Assembly: GCF_037892425.1 (NCBI RefSeq)
Contig: NZ_JBBKTT010000001.1
Coordinates: forward strand, 930,001-994,000
Origin: Lacibacter sp. H375
GTDB taxonomy: Bacteria > Bacteroidota > Bacteroidia > Chitinophagales > Chitinophagaceae
Length of the DNA stretch: 64,000 nucleotides
Direction of reading: 5' to 3'
Positions 52,814 to 60,613 of this stretch are shown here, piece after piece. Made by a program: the position numbers and the translations under genes. The notes beneath the pieces are model-generated. The model saw only the letters and a list, made by a program, of their open reading frames with translations, did no database searches and had not been told where the DNA came from. Numbering within the stretch: the first letter of the stretch is position 1; every line of letters starts with the position of its first letter.

Positions 52814-52876
52814 AGGTATGGCATACTTATAACAGAATGCATAATTAGTTGCAACCCCCGGCAGTTTGCCATACCT
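52814..52876. repeat. stop-to-stop inverted repeat
   Basis: AGGTATGGCA (52814-52823) and its exact complement TGCCATACCT (52867-52876) flank a 43-nt middle. The left arm starts 2 nt after the AcpH-like stop; the right arm ends 11 nt before the CoA-transferase stop. No T run, so it is not a classic terminator. Confidence 0.6.
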
Positions 52877-52887
52877 GATCAACAACC

Positions 52888-54198
52888 TTAATGAATATAA
52901 GAATCGTAAACTAGAAATTGTTTAAAGCGTTCTATACATGCCCTCTCCAGCATTTCTCTGTCATCGGGGTGTGCGATATCGATCAATGCTTTTGCACGCT
53001 GACGTAAGTTCTTTCCATACAAATGCGCAACACCATATTCTGTTACTACATAATGAATATGTCCTCGTGTGGTTACCACACCTGCACCTTGTTTTAAGAA
53101 AGGCACAATGCGGTTAATGCCTTTTGCTGTGCGTGATGTAAGTGCAATAATGGGTTTGCCACCTTCGCTCAAAGCAGCACCACGCATAAAATCCATTTGT
53201 CCGCCAATACCACTGTATTGTGTTGTGCCAATACTATCAGCACAAACCTGGCCTGTAATATCAACTTCAATTGCACTGTTGATGGCCACCACTTTTGGAT
53301 TACGACGGATCACATGCGGATCATTCACATAATCAATATCAAGAAATACAAATGCAGGATTATCATCAACATAATTATACAACTTACGTGTGCCCAATGC
53401 AAAACCGGTTACTGTTTTATTCGGGTGAATTTTTTTATGAACGTTGTTGATGATATCTCTTTCAACAAGATCAATGATACCATCGCTGAACATTTCGGTA
53501 TGGACTCCGAGATTTTTGTGATTGTGCAAGGATTTAAATACCGCATCCGGAATGGTACCAATACCCATTTGCAGCGTGCTGCCATCTTCAATCATTTCGG
53601 CAATGTACCTGCCGATCTGCATTTCATCTTCCCGCACCTTCATACCATAATCCACTTCAGGTAGCTGTTCTTCGCAATACACCATTGATGTAAACCGATC
53701 AGTATGGATCAGGCTATCGCCATGCGTACGGGGGACATTTGGGTTTACCTGCGCAATAATATATTTGGCTGTGTTCACAGCACTTCTTGCAATATCAACA
53801 CTCACGCCAAGAGAGCAATAGCCATGTTTATCGGGCGGCGAAACATGCACCAATGCTACATCAACCGGCAAGTGGCCTTTATTAAAAAGGTCGGGAATAT
53901 CGCTGAGAAACACAGGAATAAAATCGGCCCGGCCTTCATTCACCGCTTTCCGTACACTGTTACTCACAAACATGCAGTTGATGTTGAAGATGCCTTCGTA
54001 TTGTGGCTGGTCAACCGTTATATCTCCTTGTACGGTAATGAATACGAGCTCTACCTGCTCCAGCCTGTGGGAATGTTTAGCCAGCTCACGTAATAAATAA
54101 AGAGGAGTTTGGGCACTGCCATGAACAAACACCCGGTGTCCGCTCTTAATCACGGCAAGGGCCTGCTCCACTGACTGGTAGTGTATATGCTTGTACAT
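52888..54198 (-). CDS. acetyl-CoA hydrolase/transferase-family CoA-transferase
   Basis: A 436-aa protein from the ATG at 54198 (MYKHIHYQSV); the longer frame to 54285 enters the promoter region. 'LQMGIGTIPDAVFKSL' and 'LGVHTEMFSDGIIDL', with the catalytic Glu in HTEMFSDG, are family I CoA-transferase motifs; the C-terminus has 'YSGIGGQMDFMRGAALSEGG' and 'VTEYGVAHLYGKNLRQRA'. It could be 4-hydroxybutyrate, succinyl- or acetate CoA-transferase; sequence does not decide. It is cytoplasmic. Confidence 0.92.
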   Translation of the reverse strand: MYKHIHYQSVEQALAVIKSGHRVFVHGSAQTPLYLLRELAKHSHRLEQVELVFITVQGDITVDQPQYEGIFNINCMFVSNSVRKAVNEGRADFIPVFLSDIPDLFNKGHLPVDVALVHVSPPDKHGYCSLGVSVDIARSAVNTAKYIIAQVNPNVPRTHGDSLIHTDRFTSMVYCEEQLPEVDYGMKVREDEMQIGRYIAEMIEDGSTLQMGIGTIPDAVFKSLHNHKNLGVHTEMFSDGIIDLVERDIINNVHKKIHPNKTVTGFALGTRKLYNYVDDNPAFVFLDIDYVNDPHVIRRNPKVVAINSAIEVDITGQVCADSIGTTQYSGIGGQMDFMRGAALSEGGKPIIALTSRTAKGINRIVPFLKQGAGVVTTRGHIHYVVTEYGVAHLYGKNLRQRAKALIDIAHPDDREMLERACIERFKQFLVYDSYIH

Positions 54199-54294
54199 GA
54201 TCGAAATATTAGAATACAAAAATAAAATGCAAGAAAGCCTTTGAAACTGCCAACAAACAGGATAAATGGTGATTACCGACAGCAATCTTTGGGC

Positions 54295-54302
54295 TAAATT
54301 TG
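54295..54302 (+). promoter_or_regulatory. -7 box for the DUF2911 gene
   Basis: TAAATTTG fits TAnnTTTG. The predicted start near 54307 gives a leader of about 77 nt to the ATG at 54384 and excludes the longer reading frame starting at 54300. The -33 region is weak. Confidence 0.45.
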
Positions 54303-54383
54303 CGTTCTCAAAACAACCTCGGGGAGAAAAAAGCAGTCATAATAACTGTTACCAATAAAATAAGATCCAAAAAAAGAGAACGT

Positions 54384-54956
54384 ATGAAATTGTTATCGAT
54401 GATTTTTTTATTTGTTGCATTTGAGTTAACCGCAACAGCACAGAACGGAAGCAAATTACCGCCATTGGATAAATCACCAATGGATATGTCGTATTACCCT
54501 GTGAACTATCCTGTTCTTAGAATTCAGCCAAATAAAGTAACCGAACCATTGATTGCCCGTGTTATTTACAGTCGCCCTTCAAAGAGTGGCCGTAAAGTAT
54601 TTGGCGAATTGGTGGAAGATGGAAAGATCTGGCGATTGGGCGCCAACGAAGCAACAGAGATCGAGTTTTACCGTGATGTAAAAATCGGAGGCAAAACAGT
54701 AAAGAAAGGTCGTTATACCATGTATGCGCTAGAGAGTGCTGCAAAATGGACAGTGATCATTAATAAAGATACCGATGTGTGGGGCGCATTTAAATATGAT
54801 GCAAGTAAAGATGTAGTTCGTGTTGATTGCCCTGTTACAAAAACAGCAGATGTGACCGAATCATTTACGATGGTATTTGAAAAGGTTAACGATAAAAGCA
54901 TCAACCTGATTATGGATTGGGATGAAGTGATGGTGAAGATGCCGATTAGCTGGTGA
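54384..54956 (+). CDS. exported DUF2911 protein
   Basis: A 190-aa protein starting at MKLLSMIFLF with a signal peptide (cleavage near ATA-Q). The DUF2911 core is 'RVIYSRPSKSGRKVFGELVE', 'WRLGANEATEIEFYRDVKIG', 'KGRYTMYAL' and 'WGAFKYDASKDVVRVD'. The family is restricted mainly to Bacteroidota and relatives; function unknown. It has a terminator at 55027-55056 and is divergent from the CoA-transferase. Confidence 0.92.
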   Translation: MKLLSMIFLFVAFELTATAQNGSKLPPLDKSPMDMSYYPVNYPVLRIQPNKVTEPLIARVIYSRPSKSGRKVFGELVEDGKIWRLGANEATEIEFYRDVKIGGKTVKKGRYTMYALESAAKWTVIINKDTDVWGAFKYDASKDVVRVDCPVTKTADVTESFTMVFEKVNDKSINLIMDWDEVMVKMPISW

Positions 54957-54996
54957 TTGGAAGTACGATGTTAGATGTACGATGTACGTGGTGAAC
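54957..54996. repeat. intergenic tandem-word repeat (ACGATGT)
   Basis: Directly after the DUF2911 stop the words GTACGATGTTAGATGTACGA and TGTACG repeat a degenerate 7-10 nt unit. It has the same style as the other word-like intergenic elements but no clear inverted partner. Confidence 0.4.
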
Positions 54997-55026
54997 TAAA
55001 CTATCGGGAATTTAATTAATAGTAAG

Positions 55027-55056
55027 GCTCTGCATTTCTGCAGAGCTTTTCTTTTT
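55027..55056 (+). terminator. rho-independent terminator
   Basis: Perfect 8-bp stem GCTCTGCA/TGCAGAGC (55027-55034, 55039-55046), TTTC loop, then TTTTCTTTTT. It ends the DUF2911 transcript ahead of asnB. Confidence 0.85.
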
Positions 55057-55090
55057 GGTTTATCTGCATTGAAAGTTCGATTTTTACAGC

Positions 55091-57007
55091 ATGTGTGGTA
55101 TTGCAGGAATTATTTCAATGAACCCCAATAATGTTTCAACAGAACGTTTGAAACAAATGACTGACGCCATTGCTCATCGTGGACCGGATGGTGAAGGTTT
55201 TTGGTTGAATGAAAACAAAACAGTTGGCTTTGGTCACCGGCGTTTGGCCATCATTGATCTGAGTGAAACCGGTAAACAACCGATGCATTTCCCCTTCCCG
55301 ACAGGTGAAGCACGCCCCGACAATCCGGTTGAACGGGGACCAAGAGAAAGGGCACGATACAGTATTACCTATAATGGGGAGATCTACAATTATCTTGAAC
55401 TGAAAGAAGAATTGAAGCAAAAGGGTTACACCTTTTTTACTCATTCCGATACAGAAGTTATTCTTGCTGCTTATGATTTTTGGAAAGAAGAATGTCTGCA
55501 ACAATTTGATGGTATGTTTGCTTTCGCCATTTGGGATGAACAGGAACAAACCCTTTTTACTGCACGTGACCGCTTTGGAGAAAAACCATTCTACTATTTT
55601 TTTGATGGCGAACAGTTTTTATTCGCCAGTGAAATGAAAGCATTGTGGGCTGCAGGTGTAGAGAAGAACATCAACCACAGTATGTTGCTCAACTATATTG
55701 GGTTAGGATGGGTAAAGAATCCTGCTGATCTGTCGCAAACATTTTATGAACAGGTCCGTAGTTTACCACAATCACATTACCTGAAGTTAGATTTGCGTAG
55801 CGGCAAGAATGAAATTGTACAGTACTGGGATCTTGATAAAGAAACTACATCAACAATAACAGAAGCTGAAGCCATTGAACAGTTTCAGCAACTGTTCAAT
55901 GTATCTGTTACAAGAAGATTGAGGAGTGATGTGGAAGTTGGTACATCGCTGAGTGGCGGATTAGATAGTTCAAGCATTGCAGCAATTATTAAATCCCAAA
56001 TCACAAATTCCAAAACCCCAATTCCCAATTCCCAAATCCAGGCCTTCACCGCTTCCTTTCCGGGTTTTGAAAAAGACGAAACGGCTTTTGCTAAACAAGT
56101 TGCTGAGAAGTTTCAACTGCAACATCATCTTGTTTCACCAACAGCAGAAACATTATTGAATGATATTGAAAAATTAATTCATCAGCAGGAAGAACCTTTT
56201 CAATCGAGTAGTATTTATGCGCAATACAAAGTTTATGAACTGGCGAAGCAACAAGGCGTCAAAGTAATTCTTGATGGGCAGGGTGCCGATGAAACCTTAG
56301 CCGGTTATCATAAATACATTCATTGGTTTTTGCAGGAGAAAGCTCGTGATTCATCAACCGTTAGCCATGAGTTAAAGGCGTTCGCACAAAACAACATTTC
56401 AGTTGACTGGAGTTGGAAAAATAAACTGGCTGCAAAGTTTCCCGAAATGGCAGCTGTTCAACTGGAAAACAAAGTCAACAAAGAATTATTGAACAATAAA
56501 TTCATCAACAACAATTATCGCAAGACACATTTTAATAAGAAAAGCATTTTCAAGCCAACAGTGAGCAAGCTTAATGATCTGCTGTATTACAATACCATGC
56601 GGTTGGGTTTAGAAGAATTGCTGCGTTATGCTGATCGCAACTGTATGGCACACGGTGTGGAAGTTCGTTTGCCGTTTTTATCGCATGAATTGGTGCAGTT
56701 TATTTTCTCTTTGCCTTCGCATTACAAACTACAGAACGGGTTTACGAAATATATTTTGCGTGAAAGTATGAAGCAAGTGCTGCCTTCATCCATTGTTTAC
56801 AGAACAGACAAGATTGGTTATGAACCACCGCAGCAGCAATGGATGCAGTCGGAAGGCTTTAAAGAATTATTGCAAAACGGCCGGCAAAAACTGGTGAATG
56901 AGAATATTCTGAAAAAAGAAATTCTGACACAACCTGTAAATGCACAATCAGCACATGCTGTTAAGAATGATGATTGGCGTTATTTCTGTGCGGCGCATCT
57001 GTTGTAA
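55091..57007 (+). CDS. asnB: asparagine synthase (glutamine-hydrolysing) with two extra segments
   Basis: A 638-aa class II amidotransferase. The N-terminal glutaminase has nucleophile Cys2 ('MCGIAGII') and 'GHRRLAIIDLSETGKQPMH', 'YNGEIYN'; the synthetase domain has 'SLSGGLDSSSIAAI' (about 287-299), 'DGQGADETLAGY' and 'VEVRLPFLSHELV'. It makes asparagine or amidates a glycan precursor. Two segments are unusual: residues about 67-89, rich in Pro/Arg/Glu, between 'QPMH' and 'YSITYNGEIYN', and residues about 301-317 ('KSQITNSKTPIPNSQIQ'). Their DNA looks like inserted repeats. All catalytic motifs are intact. Confidence 0.92.
   Translation: MCGIAGIISMNPNNVSTERLKQMTDAIAHRGPDGEGFWLNENKTVGFGHRRLAIIDLSETGKQPMHFPFPTGEARPDNPVERGPRERARYSITYNGEIYNYLELKEELKQKGYTFFTHSDTEVILAAYDFWKEECLQQFDGMFAFAIWDEQEQTLFTARDRFGEKPFYYFFDGEQFLFASEMKALWAAGVEKNINHSMLLNYIGLGWVKNPADLSQTFYEQVRSLPQSHYLKLDLRSGKNEIVQYWDLDKETTSTITEAEAIEQFQQLFNVSVTRRLRSDVEVGTSLSGGLDSSSIAAIIKSQITNSKTPIPNSQIQAFTASFPGFEKDETAFAKQVAEKFQLQHHLVSPTAETLLNDIEKLIHQQEEPFQSSSIYAQYKVYELAKQQGVKVILDGQGADETLAGYHKYIHWFLQEKARDSSTVSHELKAFAQNNISVDWSWKNKLAAKFPEMAAVQLENKVNKELLNNKFINNNYRKTHFNKKSIFKPTVSKLNDLLYYNTMRLGLEELLRYADRNCMAHGVEVRLPFLSHELVQFIFSLPSHYKLQNGFTKYILRESMKQVLPSSIVYRTDKIGYEPPQQQWMQSEGFKELLQNGRQKLVNENILKKEILTQPVNAQSAHAVKNDDWRYFCAAHLL
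55289..55357. repeat. in-frame palindromic insert in asnB (insert 1)
   Basis: This stretch has no counterpart in the usual AsnB pattern at this position. Its DNA is GC-rich against the surroundings and partly palindromic: CCCTT near the start with AAGGG near the end, and CCCCG with CGGGG inside. It keeps the frame. Confidence 0.5.
55985..56042. repeat. low-complexity repeat insert in asnB (insert 2)
   Basis: A run of AAATCCCAAATCACAAATTC-type words followed by CCAATTCCCAATTCCCAAAT, a tandem 7-8 nt pattern quite unlike normal codon texture. It encodes a Ser/Asn/Thr/Pro-rich loop between the PPi-loop helix and the 'AFTASFPGF' strand. It looks like intergenic repeat DNA read in frame. Confidence 0.55.
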
Positions 57008-57052
57008 ATCCTCATCTTTGCAATTCTCGTTTGACGAGCTAAAACTATAGAT

Positions 57053-58192
57053 ATGAAACTAGATACTAAAATGATCCATGCCGGTTCGCATCCCGATCCT
57101 TCAACCGGCGCTATTATGACACCCATTTATCAAACCAGTACCTATGTGCAGGAAGCTCCGGGCGTAAACAAAGGATATGAATATGCAAGAAGCCAGAACC
57201 CAACACGCTTTGCATTGGAAGAAGCAGTAGCCGTAATTGAAAACGGAAAGTTCGGTTTGGTGTTTGGAAGTGGTGTGGCTGCAACAGATGCCGTGATCAA
57301 ATTGCTTGCGCCGGGCGATGAAGTGATTGCGGCGAGTGATATGTACGGTGGTACGTATCGTTTGTTCATGAAAGTATTTGAAAAATTCGGGTTGAAGTTT
57401 ATTTATGTTGACACCACCAATCCTGAAAATGTAAAAGCAGCGATCACTGCCAATACAAAACTCATTTGGCTGGAAACACCCACAAATCCGTTGATGAATA
57501 TTACCGACATCAAAGCTGTTTCCGTGATTGCAAAAGAAGCGGGTGCATTGCTTTGTGTTGATAACACCTTTGCTTCGCCTTATTTGCAAAACCCGTTAGA
57601 TCTCGGTGCGGATATTGTAATGCATTCCGCTACAAAATATCTCGGTGGTCATAGTGATGTCATACAAGGTTGTTTGGTCATGAATGATAAAGACCTTCGT
57701 GAAAAATTATACTTCATTCAGAAAAGTTCCGGCGCTGTTCCCGGACCAATGGATTGTTTCCTGGTGTTGCGTGGCATAAAAACTTTGGCTGTGCGAATGA
57801 GAGCGCATTGTGCAAACGGTGCAAAAATTGCACATTGGTTAAAAGTCAATCCAAAAGTGGCGAAAGTTTATTGGCCTGGTTTTACAGATCATCCCGGACA
57901 TGCAATTGCAAAAGCACAAATGCGTGATTTTGGTGGCATGATCAGTTTTGAATTGAAAGATGACAGTATTGAAGAAGCAAGACGTGTATTGTCATCCACC
58001 CATTTATTTGCATTGGCTGAAAGTTTAGGTGGTGTTGAAAGTCTCATCAATCACCCAGCAAGCATGACGCATGCTTCTATCCCAAGAGAAAAAAGAATTA
58101 AAGATGGCTTGCATGATTCGCTGATCCGTTTGAGTGTGGGTATTGAAGATGCTGATGATCTCATTGAAGATCTGGCGAAAGCAATTGGATAA
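57053..58192 (+). CDS. cystathionine gamma-synthase/lyase-family PLP enzyme
   Basis: A 379-aa fold-type I PLP enzyme with 'YEYARSQNPTRFALEEAVAV', 'GDEVIAASDMYGGTYRLF', 'WLETPTNPLMNITDI', the PLP-Lys region 'MHSATKYLGGHSDVIQG' and 'SLGGVESLINHPASMTHA'. It handles trans-sulfuration; synthase, gamma-lyase and methionine gamma-lyase cannot be told apart safely. The TIGR02757 gene overlaps its stop by 1 nt. No SAM riboswitch fits in the 45-nt upstream gap. Confidence 0.93.
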   Translation: MKLDTKMIHAGSHPDPSTGAIMTPIYQTSTYVQEAPGVNKGYEYARSQNPTRFALEEAVAVIENGKFGLVFGSGVAATDAVIKLLAPGDEVIAASDMYGGTYRLFMKVFEKFGLKFIYVDTTNPENVKAAITANTKLIWLETPTNPLMNITDIKAVSVIAKEAGALLCVDNTFASPYLQNPLDLGADIVMHSATKYLGGHSDVIQGCLVMNDKDLREKLYFIQKSSGAVPGPMDCFLVLRGIKTLAVRMRAHCANGAKIAHWLKVNPKVAKVYWPGFTDHPGHAIAKAQMRDFGGMISFELKDDSIEEARRVLSSTHLFALAESLGGVESLINHPASMTHASIPREKRIKDGLHDSLIRLSVGIEDADDLIEDLAKAIG

Positions 58193-58956
58193 TGAAGCAG
58201 CAAGAATTAAAAAAGTTTCTCAATGCGAAGGTTGATTTCTACAATCAACCTTCGTTCATTAAAGATGATCCCATCTGCATTCCCCATCTGTTTAGCAAAC
58301 AACAGGATATTGAGATCGCCGGTTTTTTTGCAGCCATCTTCGCATGGGGCAACCGCACCACCATCATCAACAAAGCAAGAGAACTTATGCAGCTGATGAA
58401 TATGCAGCCATATAACTTTTGTCTGAACCATTCTTCCGGTGCATTAAAAAAATTAAGCGCCTTCAAGCACCGCACATTTACCGCTGATGATCTTTATTAC
58501 TTCATTGAATTCTTTCAGCAGCACTACAGTAACCATGATTCATTAGAAACAGCCTTCTTTCCAACAAAAGGAATGACGGTAGAAGAAGGGTTGAATCATT
58601 TCAAAAACTATTTCTTTTCATTCGAGCATTTGAAACGAACAGAGAAGCACGTTTCAGCACCGATGCAAAAATCAACCTGCAAGCGTTTGAATATGTATTT
58701 GCGCTGGATGGTGAGGGACGACAGCAGGGGTGTTGATTTCGGAATCTGGAAGAATATCAAACCATCTGATCTTGTTTGTCCACTGGATGTGCATGTATCA
58801 AGAGTAGCACGACAATATGATCTGCTTTCCCGCAAGCAAGATGATTGGGAAGCGGCGCTAGAACTCACAGCCAATCTGCGTATCTTAGACAAGAACGATC
58901 CCGTGAAATATGACTTTGCATTATTTGGTACTGGTGTAATGGAATATAAACTTTAG
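58192..58956 (+). CDS. TIGR02757 (DUF2400) protein
   Basis: A 254-aa protein with helical layout: 'QDIEIAGFFAAIFAWGNRTT', 'KRLNMYLRWMVRDDSRGVDF' followed by GIWK, and 'LVCPLDVHVSRVARQYDLLS'. This last helix-hairpin-like pattern with PLDVHV is the hallmark of TIGR02757, related to the HhH/endonuclease III-like fold, so nucleic-acid binding is suspected. It is coupled to the upstream PLP gene through TAATG overlap. Confidence 0.88.
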   Translation: MKQQELKKFLNAKVDFYNQPSFIKDDPICIPHLFSKQQDIEIAGFFAAIFAWGNRTTIINKARELMQLMNMQPYNFCLNHSSGALKKLSAFKHRTFTADDLYYFIEFFQQHYSNHDSLETAFFPTKGMTVEEGLNHFKNYFFSFEHLKRTEKHVSAPMQKSTCKRLNMYLRWMVRDDSRGVDFGIWKNIKPSDLVCPLDVHVSRVARQYDLLSRKQDDWEAALELTANLRILDKNDPVKYDFALFGTGVMEYKL

Positions 58957-58968
58957 AAAATAATTCAA

Positions 58969-59178
58969 ATGAACCCAGTTAAGCTCATCCAGTTTTTTAT
59001 CCTGCTTATTGTCAACTTCGTTATAGTTACTTTGATCAACTATGCCTTTTTGGTATGGGTGGCCAACCAGGCAGATACCACCATCAGCTCGGTATTAGTA
59101 AAAAGTGCGATTGTAGCAGTTGTACTAACGGTGCTTTTTACTTTCTACAATAAAAAGAAGGAAAAGTCAGATGAGTGA
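58969..59178 (+). CDS. small two-helix membrane protein, 69 aa
   Basis: Two hydrophobic helices (about 7-30 and 42-60) with a short loop and a charged cytoplasmic tail 'YNKKKEKSDE'. Not recognised as a named family. Its end overlaps the next small gene by 8 nt, so the two are probably made together. It is the third of a rightward series starting at 57053. Confidence 0.7.
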   Translation: MNPVKLIQFFILLIVNFVIVTLINYAFLVWVANQADTTISSVLVKSAIVAVVLTVLFTFYNKKKEKSDE

Positions 59179-59500
59179 TCTTAATAAAGATATCATCCCT
59201 TTGCTTAACAAAGAACTGTCGCTTGAATTTTCCGAGAAGTTGGCGATGGATGAACTGGAACAACAGCTTACTGATCATGTCAATATACTCATCAATACAG
59301 ATTTTGAAAAACTTGTCTACTACCTCTACCGCATTGATGTAAACGAAACAAAAATGAAACAACTGTTGCAGCAACAGGGTGGTGAAAATGCGGCTCAATT
59401 GATCGCAAGGCTTATCATCGACAGACAACTGCAGAAGATCAGATCAAGAGCAGAGCATCGATCAACCAAGATTGATGACGACGGGGAAGAACGATGGTGA
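59171..59500 (+). CDS. hypothetical soluble protein, 109 aa
   Basis: A helical acidic protein: 'KLAMDELEQQLTDHVNILIN' followed by 'TDFEKLVYYLYRIDVNETKM' and a basic/acidic C-terminus ('IDRQLQKIRSRAEHRS'). The pattern 'LVYYLYRIDVNE.KM' is seen in small Bacteroidota proteins of unknown role. It overlaps the membrane-protein gene by 8 nt, suggesting a membrane/soluble pair. Confidence 0.72.
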   Translation: MSDLNKDIIPLLNKELSLEFSEKLAMDELEQQLTDHVNILINTDFEKLVYYLYRIDVNETKMKQLLQQQGGENAAQLIARLIIDRQLQKIRSRAEHRSTKIDDDGEERW

Positions 59501-59520
59501 AATCACTGTTCAATCGTTTG

Positions 59521-59545
59521 TCCTGTTAACGTTTGGTAAACAGGA
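59521..59545. promoter_or_regulatory. inverted repeat before the alpha/beta hydrolase
   Basis: TCCTGTT (59521-59527) and AACAGGA (59539-59545) flank an 11-nt centre in the 80-nt gap upstream of the hydrolase gene. No T run follows. An operator or short hairpin is possible. Confidence 0.35.
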
Positions 59546-59580
59546 ATCCAGTAATTTTAAAAATCATCTAAATAAGACTC

Positions 59581-60594
59581 ATGAAATTTCTGAAACGATT
59601 GCTGAAATGGGTTCTCATTATTCTTTTTGTTCTTACAGTTATTTATTTTGTTGGCCCCAACCCATCAACCCCGGTTTATACAACTACATTACCTGCTGTT
59701 CCAACTGAAGCTGCTGCGTTGGAAAACTATATTACACAAAACGAATCACAACACAAGATCAAGGCGGAAAATGAAGCCCGTATTGTTTGGTATAACGATT
59801 CCACCAAACAAAAAACGGAATACGCAATTGTATACCTGCATGGTTTTTCTGCTTCGCAGGAAGAAGGCGACCCCGTGCATACCGCCATTGCCAAGAAGTT
59901 TGGCTGCAATTTGTATTTAGCACGTTTAGCTGAGCATGGTATTGATACAAGTGACGCTATGCTTAATCTAACCTCGGAAAAATATTGGGAAAGTGTAAAG
60001 CAGGCTTATGCCATCGGCAAACAACTCGGCAGTAAAGTTATCGTCATGGGTACATCAACAGGTGGAAGCAATGCATTACAATTGGCTGCTAATTTCCCTG
60101 AAATAGCATCACTCATTTTATTGTCGCCTAATATTGCTATCAATGACCCCAATGCCTGGCTTACCAATAATCCATGGGGTTTGCAAATGGCAAGACTGGT
60201 AAAGAAATCTGATTATCATGTCACCAAAGATCAACGGGATATTTACAAAGCTCATTGGTATTCAAAATATCGTTTAGAAGCTATTGTGAATCTGCAGGAG
60301 TATCTGGAAACAGCAATGGTTCCCGAAACATTTAAGAAAGTGAAACAGCCAACACTCATGCTGTATTATTACAAAGATGATGTGCACCAGGATAGTGTTG
60401 TGAAAGTAAGTGCCATGCTGAAAATGTTTGATGAACTTGGCACAGTTGCTGAACAAAAAAGAAAAGTAGCCATGCCCAACACCGGCGATCATGTGATTGG
60501 CGGTTATATTAAATCAAACGACTACCAGGGAGTGGAAATAGAAATAACAAAGTTCATGATGGATGTTTTAAAAATGCCGCTTAAAACTAATTGA
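59581..60594 (+). CDS. membrane-anchored alpha/beta hydrolase
   Basis: A 337-aa protein with an N-terminal anchor helix (about 8-26). The hydrolase core has 'AIVYLHGFSASQEEGDPVHT' (oxyanion HG), nucleophile Ser in 'VIVMGTSTGGSNALQLAANF', and the late His in 'MPNTGDHVIGGYI'. It is likely an esterase or lipase acting outside the inner membrane; the substrate is unknown. It is co-directional with the oxidoreductase 19 nt downstream. Confidence 0.9.
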   Translation: MKFLKRLLKWVLIILFVLTVIYFVGPNPSTPVYTTTLPAVPTEAAALENYITQNESQHKIKAENEARIVWYNDSTKQKTEYAIVYLHGFSASQEEGDPVHTAIAKKFGCNLYLARLAEHGIDTSDAMLNLTSEKYWESVKQAYAIGKQLGSKVIVMGTSTGGSNALQLAANFPEIASLILLSPNIAINDPNAWLTNNPWGLQMARLVKKSDYHVTKDQRDIYKAHWYSKYRLEAIVNLQEYLETAMVPETFKKVKQPTLMLYYYKDDVHQDSVVKVSAMLKMFDELGTVAEQKRKVAMPNTGDHVIGGYIKSNDYQGVEIEITKFMMDVLKMPLKTN

Positions 60595-60613
60595 TCATTT
60601 TAAACCAGAATAT

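Noticed and set aside
57008-57052. SAM riboswitch ahead of the trans-sulfuration gene
   Set aside because: The gap is only 45 nt, too short for any known SAM riboswitch plus expression platform.
57101-57589. 162-codon minus-strand frame inside the PLP-enzyme gene
   Set aside because: Antisense to a well-conserved gene, no recognisable motif.
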